Origin: an uncultured Gammaproteobacteria bacterium
GTDB lineage: Bacteria > Pseudomonadota > Gammaproteobacteria > UBA9214
Direction: 5' to 3'
DNA: 5,439 nucleotides
Assembly: GCA_905480305.1 (NCBI GenBank)
Contig: CAJQPV010000057.1
Span: forward strand, 1 to 5,439
Under the pieces are notes generated by a model, which worked only from the letters and a program-made list of their open reading frames with translations, was not told the origin of the DNA and did no database searches. How positions within the stretch are numbered: the stretch's first letter is position 1; each line of letters starts with the position of its first letter. The position numbers and the translations under genes are program-made. This document shows positions 1 to 5,439 of this stretch, piece by piece.

Positions 1-1
1 G

Positions 2-397
2 GGAAACTACGACTGGTACAAACATCCCTGGGCGGCATTCTTCGTCTACCTCCCCGGCACGTCGTGGTCGACTATCCCCCCCAACGCACAGTTAGTTGAT
101 CTTACCGAGCGGTTACTCAGAACCAACGTTGTATCTGACGAATACGTACCCCTGTTAGCCGAGTTCATTCGCTATGTCTACGAGCACAACTACATGGTAT
201 TTCTCCCGAACCCGAACAACGTCTATGCAGTGAACAAGGAAGTGGTGTTCAAGCCCGGGCGCTCGGCATTTGTCTATCTGCGTGACCTGCAGGTAACAGA
301 TCAGCATTGGTCCCTGCGGGGTAAACAGCCCTATCCGGAAGAACGCGGGAAACCGCTGCGTATCAGCCGGGAACACATTGAGGAACCAGCACCATGA
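2..397 (+). CDS. ABC transporter family 5 solute-binding protein, C-terminal part (5' end outside window)
   Basis: The open frame enters from the left edge and gives 131 residues before TGA. It has the look of the C-terminal lobe of peptide/oligopeptide-type periplasmic binding proteins (SBP_bac_5). A segment rich in W, Y and P is followed by a helix (LTERLLRT), then a second helix (LLAEFIRYVYEH) leading to VFLPNPNNVYAVNK. That matches the usual family pattern of a repeated leucine-rich helix followed by a strand with 'P..v.a'. A DLQVTDQHWSLRGKQ segment follows near the end. Such proteins bind peptides, nickel, sugars or other small solutes in the periplasm; the ligand cannot be read from this fragment. 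The stop overlaps the start of the kinase gene (ATGA), so the two are probably translationally coupled. No permease or ATPase gene follows, which hints at a sensory rather than transport role. The signal peptide would lie outside the window. Confidence 0.7.
   Translation, partial: GNYDWYKHPWAAFFVYLPGTSWSTIPPNAQLVDLTERLLRTNVVSDEYVPLLAEFIRYVYEHNYMVFLPNPNNVYAVNKEVVFKPGRSAFVYLRDLQVTDQHWSLRGKQPYPEERGKPLRISREHIEEPAP
380..385 (+). promoter_or_regulatory. Shine-Dalgarno sequence of the hybrid kinase gene
   Basis: GAGGAA lies 8 bases before the ATG at 394, inside the end of the binding-protein gene. It supports the ATG at 394 as the kinase start and translational coupling across the ATGA overlap. Confidence 0.7.
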
Positions 398-2739
398 AGG
401 ATGTTACAAACGCTTCGGACCGGTTTCTGGCTGAATCCCGCTATGACCTGAAACAAGAACGTTCTCTGTCGCGACGAATCATCGTGCTGCTGATCATAGC
501 GTCATTGTTGCTGATCGGTCAGAGTCTTTACAACCTGTCCAATCTGAGGCAAGTGGATCTTTCCATCATTACGGTTCAAAACACTGCCGATAATCTGGAG
601 GAACTGGCACGGGAGATTGCCATGCCAATTGCTGATATCCGCATGTTATCCATGGAGGCTGTGCTGGCCCCGAACCAGGAACGGGTCGAGGAAACCAAAC
701 AACGTCTTGACCAGCGGGTCGGGGAACTCGAATCGCGTCTCACACAATGGCAGAGGCGCATCGATAGAGGCGGCGCCGACATGCCCGGCCAGGGTGAATT
801 CCATGCTATTCAAGAGGCCTGGAAACGTTACCGGGAGGCCGTAGCGAAGACAGGCTATTACATCGAACAGGGCATCCGGGTTGCCGCTTTCATCAGCGTC
901 ACCCAACAGGAAAAATCCCGGTACGAAACACTAAAAGAAACATTGACAGCCTTCGGCCGTACCCGGATTGCACGAAGCCAGGAGGTTTATGACATCGCAC
1001 AGGATAACTCCAGGGTGGCTTTTTACACCCTGGTGGTAACAGGAATTATCCAGATCCTGATCCTCATTTTTATCCTGTTTTTCGTCTATCGCATGTTCCG
1101 CACCTACATGCGGGCATCCCAGCTCCACGAACAGAAGCTGGCACAGGCCATGGTGTCTGCCGAAGAGGCCAACCGTGCCAAGAGCGAGTTCCTTGCCAAC
1201 ATGAGCCACGAGCTACGCACGCCCATGAACGCCATCCTCGGCTACAGCGAGATGCTGATAGAGGAAGCAGAAGACCTGCAGCAGGAGGATTTCATTCCGG
1301 ATCTGAAAAAGATCAACCAGGCCGGCACCCACCTGCTCGCGCTCATCAATGATATCCTTGATCTGTCCAAGATCGAGTCCGGCAAGATGGAAGCCTTCGC
1401 CGAAGAAATCGACATCAACACCCTGATCGATGAGGTCAGCGGTACCACCCAGCCGTTGATGGAAAAGAACAACAACACCCTGTCTATCGAACGGGGTAAA
1501 GAACTTGGTAAAGCTCACCAGGACCTGACCAAACTGCGCCAGACCCTGTTCAACCTGCTGTCGAACGCCGCCAAGTTTACCCATGACGGCACGATCACCC
1601 TGCATGCCAACCGCATCGAACAGGCCGGTGTGGACTGGTTGACACTGGCGGTCAGTGACACCGGCATCGGTATTGCAGCCGACAAGATTGAGCATGTCTT
1701 TAAAGAGTTTACCCAGGCCGATGGATCGACGACGCGTGATTACGGCGGTACCGGGCTGGGCCTGGCTATCTCGAGACGTTTCTGCCAGTTGCTGGGTGGT
1801 GACCTGAATGTCCACAGTGAGTTAGGCGAAGGATCCACGTTTAGCATCCGCATCCCCGCCATCCTGCCAGAGGAGCACGATCTGCACCCGTCTGCTGACA
1901 CCGTTGCGACAGCGGATATGGCCGAAGCTAAACTGGAGAGCCTGCGCAAGGCCGGACCCGGATCCATGATCCTGGTCATCGATGATGACCCGGAAGCCTG
2001 CGAAATCATCGAGCGTTATTTGACAAAAGACGGTTACAGCGTTGCCACGGCAACCAGTGGCGAACAGGGTCTGCGCCTGGCGCACGAGATACAGCCCGCC
2101 GCCATCACCCTGGACGTCATGATGCCGGACATGGATGGCTGGTCGGTGCTGCGTGTATTGAAGGCCGACCCGGCGCTGCGTGCGATACCGGTGATCATGC
2201 TGAGCATGATCGATGACCGGACACGGGGGTATTCGCTCGGTGCCGTTGACTACCTGACCAAGCCGGTAGACCGGGAACAACTCAACAAGACTCTGAGCCG
2301 TTACTACTGTGCAGAAGAAGACACCTGCCCGGTATTACTGGTCGAGGATGACACCGAGACACGCGAGGTGATGGCGCGCACCCTGGTGAAAGCAGGCTGG
2401 ACGGTATCGGAAGCCGGCAACGGTCAGGAAGCACTGGACATTATGTCCGACCTGCACCCCCGTCTGATCCTGCTTGACCTGATGATGCCGGTGATGGACG
2501 GTTTCGATTTCCTCACCGTAATGCGTGCGCGGCCTGAATGGCGGCACATACCGGTCATCGTCATTACCGCCAAGGACCTGACCGCGGACGACCGCAACCG
2601 TTTGACCGGAAGAGTCGAGGAAATCGTTGAAAAGAGCGCCTATACCCATGAACAATTACTGCAACACGTGAGTGAGGCTGTTGCAAAGTGCAACATCAGT
2701 GAAACAGAGACAAACGCTATTGGGAAGGATGATGACTAA
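394..2739 (+). CDS. Membrane-bound hybrid sensor histidine kinase with two receiver domains
   Basis: This 781-residue protein should autophosphorylate on histidine in response to a periplasmic or membrane signal and pass the phosphate to aspartates. Visible order: cytoplasmic N-terminus; membrane segment about 29-48; periplasmic region of about 160 residues (49-208), predicted mainly helical and matching no sensor family I recognise; second membrane segment about 209-232; a short helical linker with no obvious HAMP domain. The HisKA domain has SHELRTP with phosphoacceptor H272. The ATPase domain has the N box (N391 in NLLSNAAKF), G1 DTGIGI (422-427), F box near FKEFTQAD, and G2 GGTGLGLAIS (451-460). 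REC1 has D530/D531, phosphoacceptor D574, S604 and K623. REC2 has E651/D652, D695, T725 and K747, where the usual KP is KS. There is no HPt domain. The gene overlaps both neighbours, so the binding protein upstream and the response regulator downstream are the obvious partners. All catalytic residues are present, so the kinase is probably active. Its signal is unknown. Confidence 0.95.
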   Translation: MKDVTNASDRFLAESRYDLKQERSLSRRIIVLLIIASLLLIGQSLYNLSNLRQVDLSIITVQNTADNLEELAREIAMPIADIRMLSMEAVLAPNQERVEETKQRLDQRVGELESRLTQWQRRIDRGGADMPGQGEFHAIQEAWKRYREAVAKTGYYIEQGIRVAAFISVTQQEKSRYETLKETLTAFGRTRIARSQEVYDIAQDNSRVAFYTLVVTGIIQILILIFILFFVYRMFRTYMRASQLHEQKLAQAMVSAEEANRAKSEFLANMSHELRTPMNAILGYSEMLIEEAEDLQQEDFIPDLKKINQAGTHLLALINDILDLSKIESGKMEAFAEEIDINTLIDEVSGTTQPLMEKNNNTLSIERGKELGKAHQDLTKLRQTLFNLLSNAAKFTHDGTITLHANRIEQAGVDWLTLAVSDTGIGIAADKIEHVFKEFTQADGSTTRDYGGTGLGLAISRRFCQLLGGDLNVHSELGEGSTFSIRIPAILPEEHDLHPSADTVATADMAEAKLESLRKAGPGSMILVIDDDPEACEIIERYLTKDGYSVATATSGEQGLRLAHEIQPAAITLDVMMPDMDGWSVLRVLKADPALRAIPVIMLSMIDDRTRGYSLGAVDYLTKPVDREQLNKTLSRYYCAEEDTCPVLLVEDDTETREVMARTLVKAGWTVSEAGNGQEALDIMSDLHPRLILLDLMMPVMDGFDFLTVMRARPEWRHIPVIVITAKDLTADDRNRLTGRVEEIVEKSAYTHEQLLQHVSEAVAKCNISETETNAIGKDDD

Positions 2740-3100
2740 AATATTGCTGGTTGAAGACAATGAAATGAACCGCGACATGCTGACGCGCAGACTGGAACGC
2801 AAGGGTTTCGAGGTGGTCATTGCGGTAGACGGCCAGGCCGGTGTCGACATGGCAAGCTGCTCCAGCCCGGATATCATCCTCATGGATCTCAGCCTGCCGG
2901 TCATCGACGGCTGGGAAGCCACCCGCAAGATCAAGGCCGACCCTGCGACGCATTCGATTCCGGTTATTGCGCTGACGGCACACGCCATGGCCGGCGACGA
3001 GCAGAAGGCACTGCAAGCCGGTTGTAATGACTACGATACCAAGCCGATCGACCTGAAACGCCTGCTCGGCAAGATCGAGACACTACTGGGAAGCGTCTGA
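2732..3100 (+). CDS. Single-domain (CheY/DivK-like) response regulator
   Basis: This 122-residue protein is a receiver domain with no output domain. It has the acidic pair E8/D9 in LLVEDNEMNR, phosphoacceptor D52 in ILMDLSLPVIDGW, T82 in ALTAHA and K104 in TKP, so it should be phosphorylatable. The start chosen is the second of two adjacent ATGs (2729 and 2732). The purine run GGGAAGG at 2722-2728 gives more workable spacing to 2732, and the receiver fold begins at MTKILLVED. A longer frame starting at 2672 would add residues with no counterpart in receiver domains. The gene overlaps the end of the kinase by 8 bases, so the two are co-translated. It presumably receives phosphate from H272 of the kinase, directly or through a relay, and acts by protein-protein contact. 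The target is not in the window; in other bacteria, similar hybrid kinase and receiver pairs often sit beside a cyclase or other effector gene, but none follows here. Confidence 0.93.
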   Translation: MTKILLVEDNEMNRDMLTRRLERKGFEVVIAVDGQAGVDMASCSSPDIILMDLSLPVIDGWEATRKIKADPATHSIPVIALTAHAMAGDEQKALQAGCNDYDTKPIDLKRLLGKIETLLGSV

Positions 3101-3536
3101 CCCGGGACCTTCTCAAGCCGTGCTAATCTCAACAATTTCCGGTGGCGATCTGCTTGCCTTGATTGTCTCACCGGCCACCGCCAGGCATCCCCACTCAACC
3201 AACGAGATAGATCAAGCCCACCGTCACCAATGCCACTGCCAGACTCTGCAGGCCACCCCAGAGCCAGAAAGTCCCGCCGACACGACCGAGAAAATCGACA
3301 CGATCACTGACATAATTGAAGCCGGGAACAGCGGTGCGTGCCACAGTCCCCATAGGGAGGCGCTGAGAATGCCGGTCCTGACTATCAGCTGAAAACCACA
3401 GGTGGCCTGGCGGCAAATAAACATTTCATAAGACGTGAGTATCTTGTCGAAGCTCTCTCCCAAAGGAGCATGATATATGTCAGTTTTCACTTTTCGATCA
3501 GAATTTGTTTCTTCCTTCGTATCATTTACCCCATGG
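3101..3536. other. Convergent intergenic region without a confident gene
   Basis: This gap lies between the ends of the response regulator (plus) and nhaR (minus). I see no tRNA, no insertion sequence ends and no classical hairpin followed by a T run on either strand. A 7-base inverted repeat (CGGTGGC at 3140-3146, GCCACCG at 3174-3180) could form a long-looped hairpin after the response regulator but has no T tract. The right part (about 3400-3535) is more AT-rich than the genes around it. Two weak coding candidates inside it are listed separately. Confidence 0.6.
3195..3353 (-). CDS. Possible small membrane protein or remnant of one
   Basis: On the minus strand, an ATG at 3353 opens a 52-residue frame ending in TGA. 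Its second half (FWLWGGLQSLAVALVTVGLIYLVG) reads as one transmembrane helix, preceded by a soluble-looking NYVSDRVDFLGR segment. The composition is plausible for a real protein and third codon positions are fairly GC-rich. Against it: no Shine-Dalgarno sequence is visible before the ATG, the frame is closed by a stop at about 3427 upstream with only a TTG alternative start at 3416, and I recognise no family. It lies downstream of nhaR on the same strand, about 180 bases from its stop. It could be the tail of a decayed membrane protein gene or chance. Confidence 0.22.
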   Translation of the reverse strand: MGTVARTAVPGFNYVSDRVDFLGRVGGTFWLWGGLQSLAVALVTVGLIYLVG

Positions 3537-3557
3537 CTATTCATTGGCAAACAGTGA
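3477..3557 (+). CDS. Possible 26-residue peptide with strong ribosome binding site
   Basis: AAAGGAG at 3462-3468 sits 8 bases before an ATG at 3477. The frame that follows has 26 codons and ends in TGA at 3555-3557. The peptide is rich in F, S and V (it begins MSVFTFRSEF and ends WLFIGKQ) and is moderately hydrophobic. Its last 21 bases run antisense to the end of nhaR. I recognise no family, and a purine-rich motif before an ATG can occur by chance, so this is listed only as a candidate. Confidence 0.15.
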   Translation: MSVFTFRSEFVSSFVSFTPWLFIGKQ

Positions 3558-4436
3558 CTCACGGGCTGCCTCCACCACGGCAGAGACGACGGGGTGCGTA
3601 ACCTTGCGTTCGACGGATATGGCGTAGAATCGCTCTTGCACTTCGTCAACCCGACCAATCGCGGACACCTGATACTGCAACGCCACCTCGGCCTCGATCG
3701 CCGCGGGTGCGATAAAAACCCCCACTCCCTGTTGCCCAAAAACCTTCATCAGTGCGCTGTCATCAAACTCGGCAACCATGCGCGGATGAATGCGATGCTT
3801 ATCAAGCCATTTGTCAATGCCGGAACGCAGCTGAGTACCGCTGCTGGGCAATAATATCGGTGCGCCATCCAGACAACGGGGGAAATCACCCGTTAGCTTC
3901 TTTATCAGTTTCTCTGTAGCAAAGAAGCTGACCGCACACTCACCAAGTTTGTGACTGAAGCCCCGCATACTGATCGTTGGCGGGATAGTACGGTCGGCCA
4001 GCACCAGATCAAGACGATGGACGGCCAGTTCCGCCAACAGCATATCGAGACTCGCCTCGCGGCAGACCATACGCACCGGCTCCGGCATCTGCAGCGCAGT
4101 CTGAAGTACACGATGGGCGATGGACTTGGGCACCACATCGACCACACCCACCCTGAACAGCTGGGGACGATCATCCGGTAACTGATTTAGCACCTCTTCC
4201 AGTTCACCACCCAATGAGAAGATTTCATCGGCATAGCTCAACACCAGCCGTCCGCTGTCAGTGAGTTCCAGATTGCGCCCGACCCGACTGAACAGATCCA
4301 CCCCAAGATGTTTTTCCAACAGGCTCAATTGTCCACTGATGGTCTGCGGCGTCAGGTGCAAACGCTCACTGGCCCTGGCGACACCGCCTTCTCTGGCCAC
4401 CACCCAGAAATAGCGCAGATGCTTGTAGTTAATCAC
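3537..4436 (-). CDS. nhaR: LysR-family transcriptional regulator, NhaR-like
   Basis: This 299-residue protein has an N-terminal winged helix-turn-helix (about residues 4-62; recognition helix near LTPQTISGQLSLLEKHLG, 29-45) and a LysR-type effector-binding domain (about 92-296). It resembles E. coli NhaR, as I recall its sequence, along its whole length: INYKHLRYFW at the start, GECAVSFF (165-172), EFDDSALMKVFG (223-234) and IGRVDEVQE near the end. The length is also close (about 301 in E. coli). NhaR senses sodium and activates nhaA, the Na+/H+ antiporter gene, plus osmC and pgaABCD in E. coli. The start is GTG at 4436, supported by GGAG on the minus strand 5 bases before it; the ATG just upstream is out of frame and stops after four codons. 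No nhaA is visible. It is transcribed away from the HPF/RaiA-like gene, with a promoter and palindrome between them. The assignment to the NhaR branch is fairly sure; its target genes here are not known. Confidence 0.9.
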   Translation of the reverse strand: MINYKHLRYFWVVAREGGVARASERLHLTPQTISGQLSLLEKHLGVDLFSRVGRNLELTDSGRLVLSYADEIFSLGGELEEVLNQLPDDRPQLFRVGVVDVVPKSIAHRVLQTALQMPEPVRMVCREASLDMLLAELAVHRLDLVLADRTIPPTISMRGFSHKLGECAVSFFATEKLIKKLTGDFPRCLDGAPILLPSSGTQLRSGIDKWLDKHRIHPRMVAEFDDSALMKVFGQQGVGVFIAPAAIEAEVALQYQVSAIGRVDEVQERFYAISVERKVTHPVVSAVVEAARESLFANE

Positions 4437-4445
4437 AGCTTCTCC

Positions 4446-4458
4446 ATTACTTCGTAAT
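4446..4458. promoter_or_regulatory. Palindrome in the nhaR leader, candidate operator
   Basis: ATTAC-TTC-GTAAT is a perfect 5-base inverted repeat with a 3-base spacer. It lies 10 bases upstream of the nhaR GTG and just downstream of the predicted nhaR transcription start. LysR-type regulators usually bind short interrupted dyads in the space shared with a divergent gene. It could therefore be an autoregulatory site, but the dyad is short and AT-rich and may be chance. Confidence 0.3.
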
Positions 4459-4475
4459 TACCGAATAGTGCAACA

Positions 4476-4503
4476 ATTATATTCGACTTTTACTGTTTAC
4501 CAA
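4476..4503 (-). promoter_or_regulatory. Predicted sigma-70 promoter of nhaR
   Basis: Read on the minus strand, a perfect -10 box TATAAT (4481 to 4476) lies 16 bases after a -35-like TTGGTA (4503 to 4498, four of six consensus bases). Transcription would start near 4469, giving a leader of about 33 bases to the GTG. On the plus strand the same AT-rich patch reads TATATT (4478-4483) and could serve as a -10 box for the HPF-like gene, but I see no good -35 for it. Confidence 0.5.
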
Positions 4504-4544
4504 ACCTGCCTAGCATGGCCAACCATAAATCAGCTACAGGGTAT

Positions 4545-4550
4545 GGGAGA
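4545..4550 (+). promoter_or_regulatory. Shine-Dalgarno sequence of the HPF/RaiA-like gene
   Basis: GGGAGA ends 5 bases before the ATG at 4556 and supports that start over the other nearby ATGs, which are in different frames. Confidence 0.65.
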
Positions 4551-4555
4551 ATCCA

Positions 4556-4897
4556 ATGCAGATTGCCATCCAGTCACGCAATTTTACACTGACCGACGCC
4601 CTGCGCAGCCATGCCGAGCGACGACTACGTTTCGCCCTGGCCTGCTGTAACGATCGCATTCATCGTGTTGTTATGCGGCTATCCGACATCAACGGCCCGC
4701 GTGGCGGAGCCGACAAGCGCTGCCACTTGCAGGTGATGCTGACCGGTATGGCCGATGTGGTGATAGAAGATATCGAGGCCGACCTGTACGTCGCCATCGA
4801 CCGCGCGACCGATCGCGCCGGGCGTACCGTGGTGCGACAAATCGACCGTCAGCAAACCCTGCTCAAGCAGTGCCGTACGATCCTGTCGGACGCGTAG
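4556..4897 (+). CDS. HPF/RaiA-family (S30AE) ribosome-associated protein, short form
   Basis: This 113-residue protein begins MQIAIQSRNFTLTDALR, the typical opening of the S30AE / sigma-54 modulation family. It ends its domain with the family's DLYVAIDRA (76-84) followed by a basic helix (RAGRTVVRQIDRQ). Family members such as E. coli HPF (95 residues) and RaiA/YfiA (113) bind the 30S subunit at the mRNA and tRNA channel and silence or dimerise ribosomes in stationary phase or stress. This one is short-form: there is no C-terminal dimerisation domain as in long HPF. It is not next to rpoN, where the canonical hpf gene often sits, and the middle (GPRGGADKRC, 47-56) is somewhat unlike classical HPF. 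It may therefore be one of the divergent paralogues common in environmental proteobacteria. It diverges from nhaR, so NhaR may regulate it; this is inference. The YccA-like frame follows after 43 bases and may share its transcript. Confidence 0.85.
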   Translation: MQIAIQSRNFTLTDALRSHAERRLRFALACCNDRIHRVVMRLSDINGPRGGADKRCHLQVMLTGMADVVIEDIEADLYVAIDRATDRAGRTVVRQIDRQQTLLKQCRTILSDA

Positions 4898-4940
4898 CAG
4901 GCTGCCTGCCCGGTTAACAAATCAGACAAGGTAATAAACC

Positions 4941-5282
4941 ATGAACAACCAAAACACTATCGCTGCGAGCCGGAGCCAAACCTCCACGCTGGCCACCAAC
5001 AAGGTGATCCGCAACACCTATATGTTGCTGTCCATGACCCTGCTCTTCAGTGCGCTGAGCGCCGGTGTTTCTATGGCGCTGAACCTGCCTCATCCGGGAC
5101 TGTTGCTCACGCTCGGCGGCTATTTCGGCCTACTGTTTCTGACTGCCAGGTTCCGTGACAGCGCTTTGGGACTGGCCTTCGTTTTCGCCCTGACCGGCTT
5201 CATGGGCTACACTCAGGTCTACAACGTACGCAACGGCATCACCCGATGGATCCGCGATGATCGACCGGTAACACACTTGTAA
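4941..5282 (+). pseudogene. Chimeric frame: N-terminal YccA/Bax inhibitor-1 protein fused to a rhodanese C-terminus
   Basis: Residues 1-90 match the N-terminal part of the E. coli YccA type of Bax inhibitor-1 proteins: a polar N-terminus, then NKVIRNTYMLLS, LPHPGLLLTLGG and FALTGFMGY, forming three membrane segments (about 27-47, 52-69, 74-91). YccA proteins are about 220 residues with seven segments and interact with the FtsH protease. Here the frame leaves the family right after GFMGY, where YccA normally continues with LGPILN. The last 20 or so residues (VYNVRNGITRWIRDDRPVT) instead read as the end of a rhodanese domain. The total is 113 residues, about half of YccA. Four or so membrane segments of YccA and the rhodanese catalytic cysteine are both absent, so neither activity is expected. 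AAGG at 4928-4931, 9 bases before the ATG, supports the start. The cause is either a real in-frame deletion or an assembly join. Confidence 0.8.
5211..5282 (+). pseudogene. Rhodanese domain remnant, last ~23 residues
   Basis: The C-terminal part of the chimera has the typical rhodanese ending: a V(Y)N strand, a G-I-x-x-W turn (NGITRW, where most members have GGI..W) and a closing basic/proline segment (RDDRPV). The usual domain has about 100 residues, with the active-site cysteine loop some 30-40 residues before this point, so nearly all of it is missing. It is in frame with the YccA part, and the shared Gly-Tyr codons GGCTAC at 5205-5210 are a plausible crossover point, because rhodanese domains often have G-Y/F just before this strand. 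Confidence 0.65.
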
Positions 5283-5311
5283 AAAACCCCGACCAGACAT
5301 AGAAACAAGAC

Positions 5312-5439
5312 ATGACAAAACTCCCGGCCACCTGCACAGAAAAACCACCTGGCCATAAGCCACGCCCGATAATTGACCTGTTGGTCAGCATTGTTATTCC
5401 CTCCGTTATCCTGATGAAGTTTAGCGGCGATGATGCCCT
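5312..5439 (+). CDS. VC0807-like membrane protein, N-terminal part (3' end outside window)
   Basis: An ATG at 5312 opens a frame that runs off the window after 42 codons. After a polar start (MTKLPATCTEKPPGHK) comes PIIDLLVSIVIPSVILMKFSGDDA. This is the first membrane helix and the 'L..iviPs.il.kfsg.d' pattern seen at the start of VC0807-type integral membrane proteins of unknown function, as I recall them. It begins 29 bases after the chimera's stop. The ribosome binding site is weak (only AGAAACAAGA before the ATG). It may be the original downstream neighbour of the rhodanese gene whose tail remains just before it. Confidence 0.6.
   Translation, partial: MTKLPATCTEKPPGHKPRPIIDLLVSIVIPSVILMKFSGDDA

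Noticed and set aside
1213..1815. 200-codon minus-strand frame inside the kinase gene
   Set aside because: It lies wholly opposite the HisKA/HATPase coding sequence, which has all its motifs intact; long antisense frames are common in GC-rich genes.
2672..2731. Upstream start that would lengthen the response regulator by 20 residues
   Set aside because: The added residues overlap the kinase end and do not belong to the receiver fold; the purine-rich site at 2722-2728 fits the start at 2732.
3120..3392. 90-codon plus-strand open frame in the gap after the response regulator
   Set aside because: The composition (many H, T, P and S), lack of a ribosome binding site and lack of any family resemblance suggest a chance frame.
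3594..3854. Plus-strand frame of 86 codons opposite nhaR
   Set aside because: It is the antisense shadow of a well-matched nhaR coding sequence.
4898..4912. Short GCAGG/CCTGC hairpin after the HPF-like gene
   Set aside because: It has a 5-base stem and no T run after it, so it is not a convincing terminator.

Overview
This 5.4 kb window looks like a moderately GC-rich proteobacterial chromosome, most likely a gammaproteobacterium. The inference rests on an NhaR-type LysR regulator, the start of a YccA-type Bax inhibitor-1 gene, a short HPF/RaiA-like protein and the start of a VC0807-like membrane protein. No phage, insertion sequence, CRISPR array, tRNA or rRNA was seen.

Left part (1-3100, plus strand): a tight signalling operon. 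It starts inside the C-terminal part of a family 5 extracellular solute-binding protein. Its stop overlaps the start of a 781-residue membrane-bound hybrid histidine kinase (two membrane segments, HisKA, HATPase, two receiver domains). The kinase in turn overlaps a free-standing single-domain response regulator by 8 bases. No permease or ATPase gene is visible, so the binding protein may serve as a periplasmic sensor partner of the kinase. This is an inference.

Middle (3101-3536): a gap of about 436 bases between the convergent response regulator and nhaR genes. It holds no confident gene. There is a membrane-protein-like reading frame on the minus strand without a good start, and a 26-codon plus-strand frame behind a strong Shine-Dalgarno sequence.

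Right part (3537-5439): an nhaR homologue on the minus strand, diverging from an HPF/RaiA-like ribosome-associated protein gene. The 119-base space between them carries a good minus-strand promoter and a short palindrome. Next comes an open frame that begins as a YccA/BI-1 membrane protein. After about 90 residues it switches in frame to what reads as the last 20 or so residues of a rhodanese domain. This is a deletion fusion or an assembly join, and the most unusual thing in the window. A VC0807-like membrane protein gene starts just after it and runs off the end.

Apart from this chimera, the genes belong to recognisable families. I see no convincing evidence of a wholly new system.
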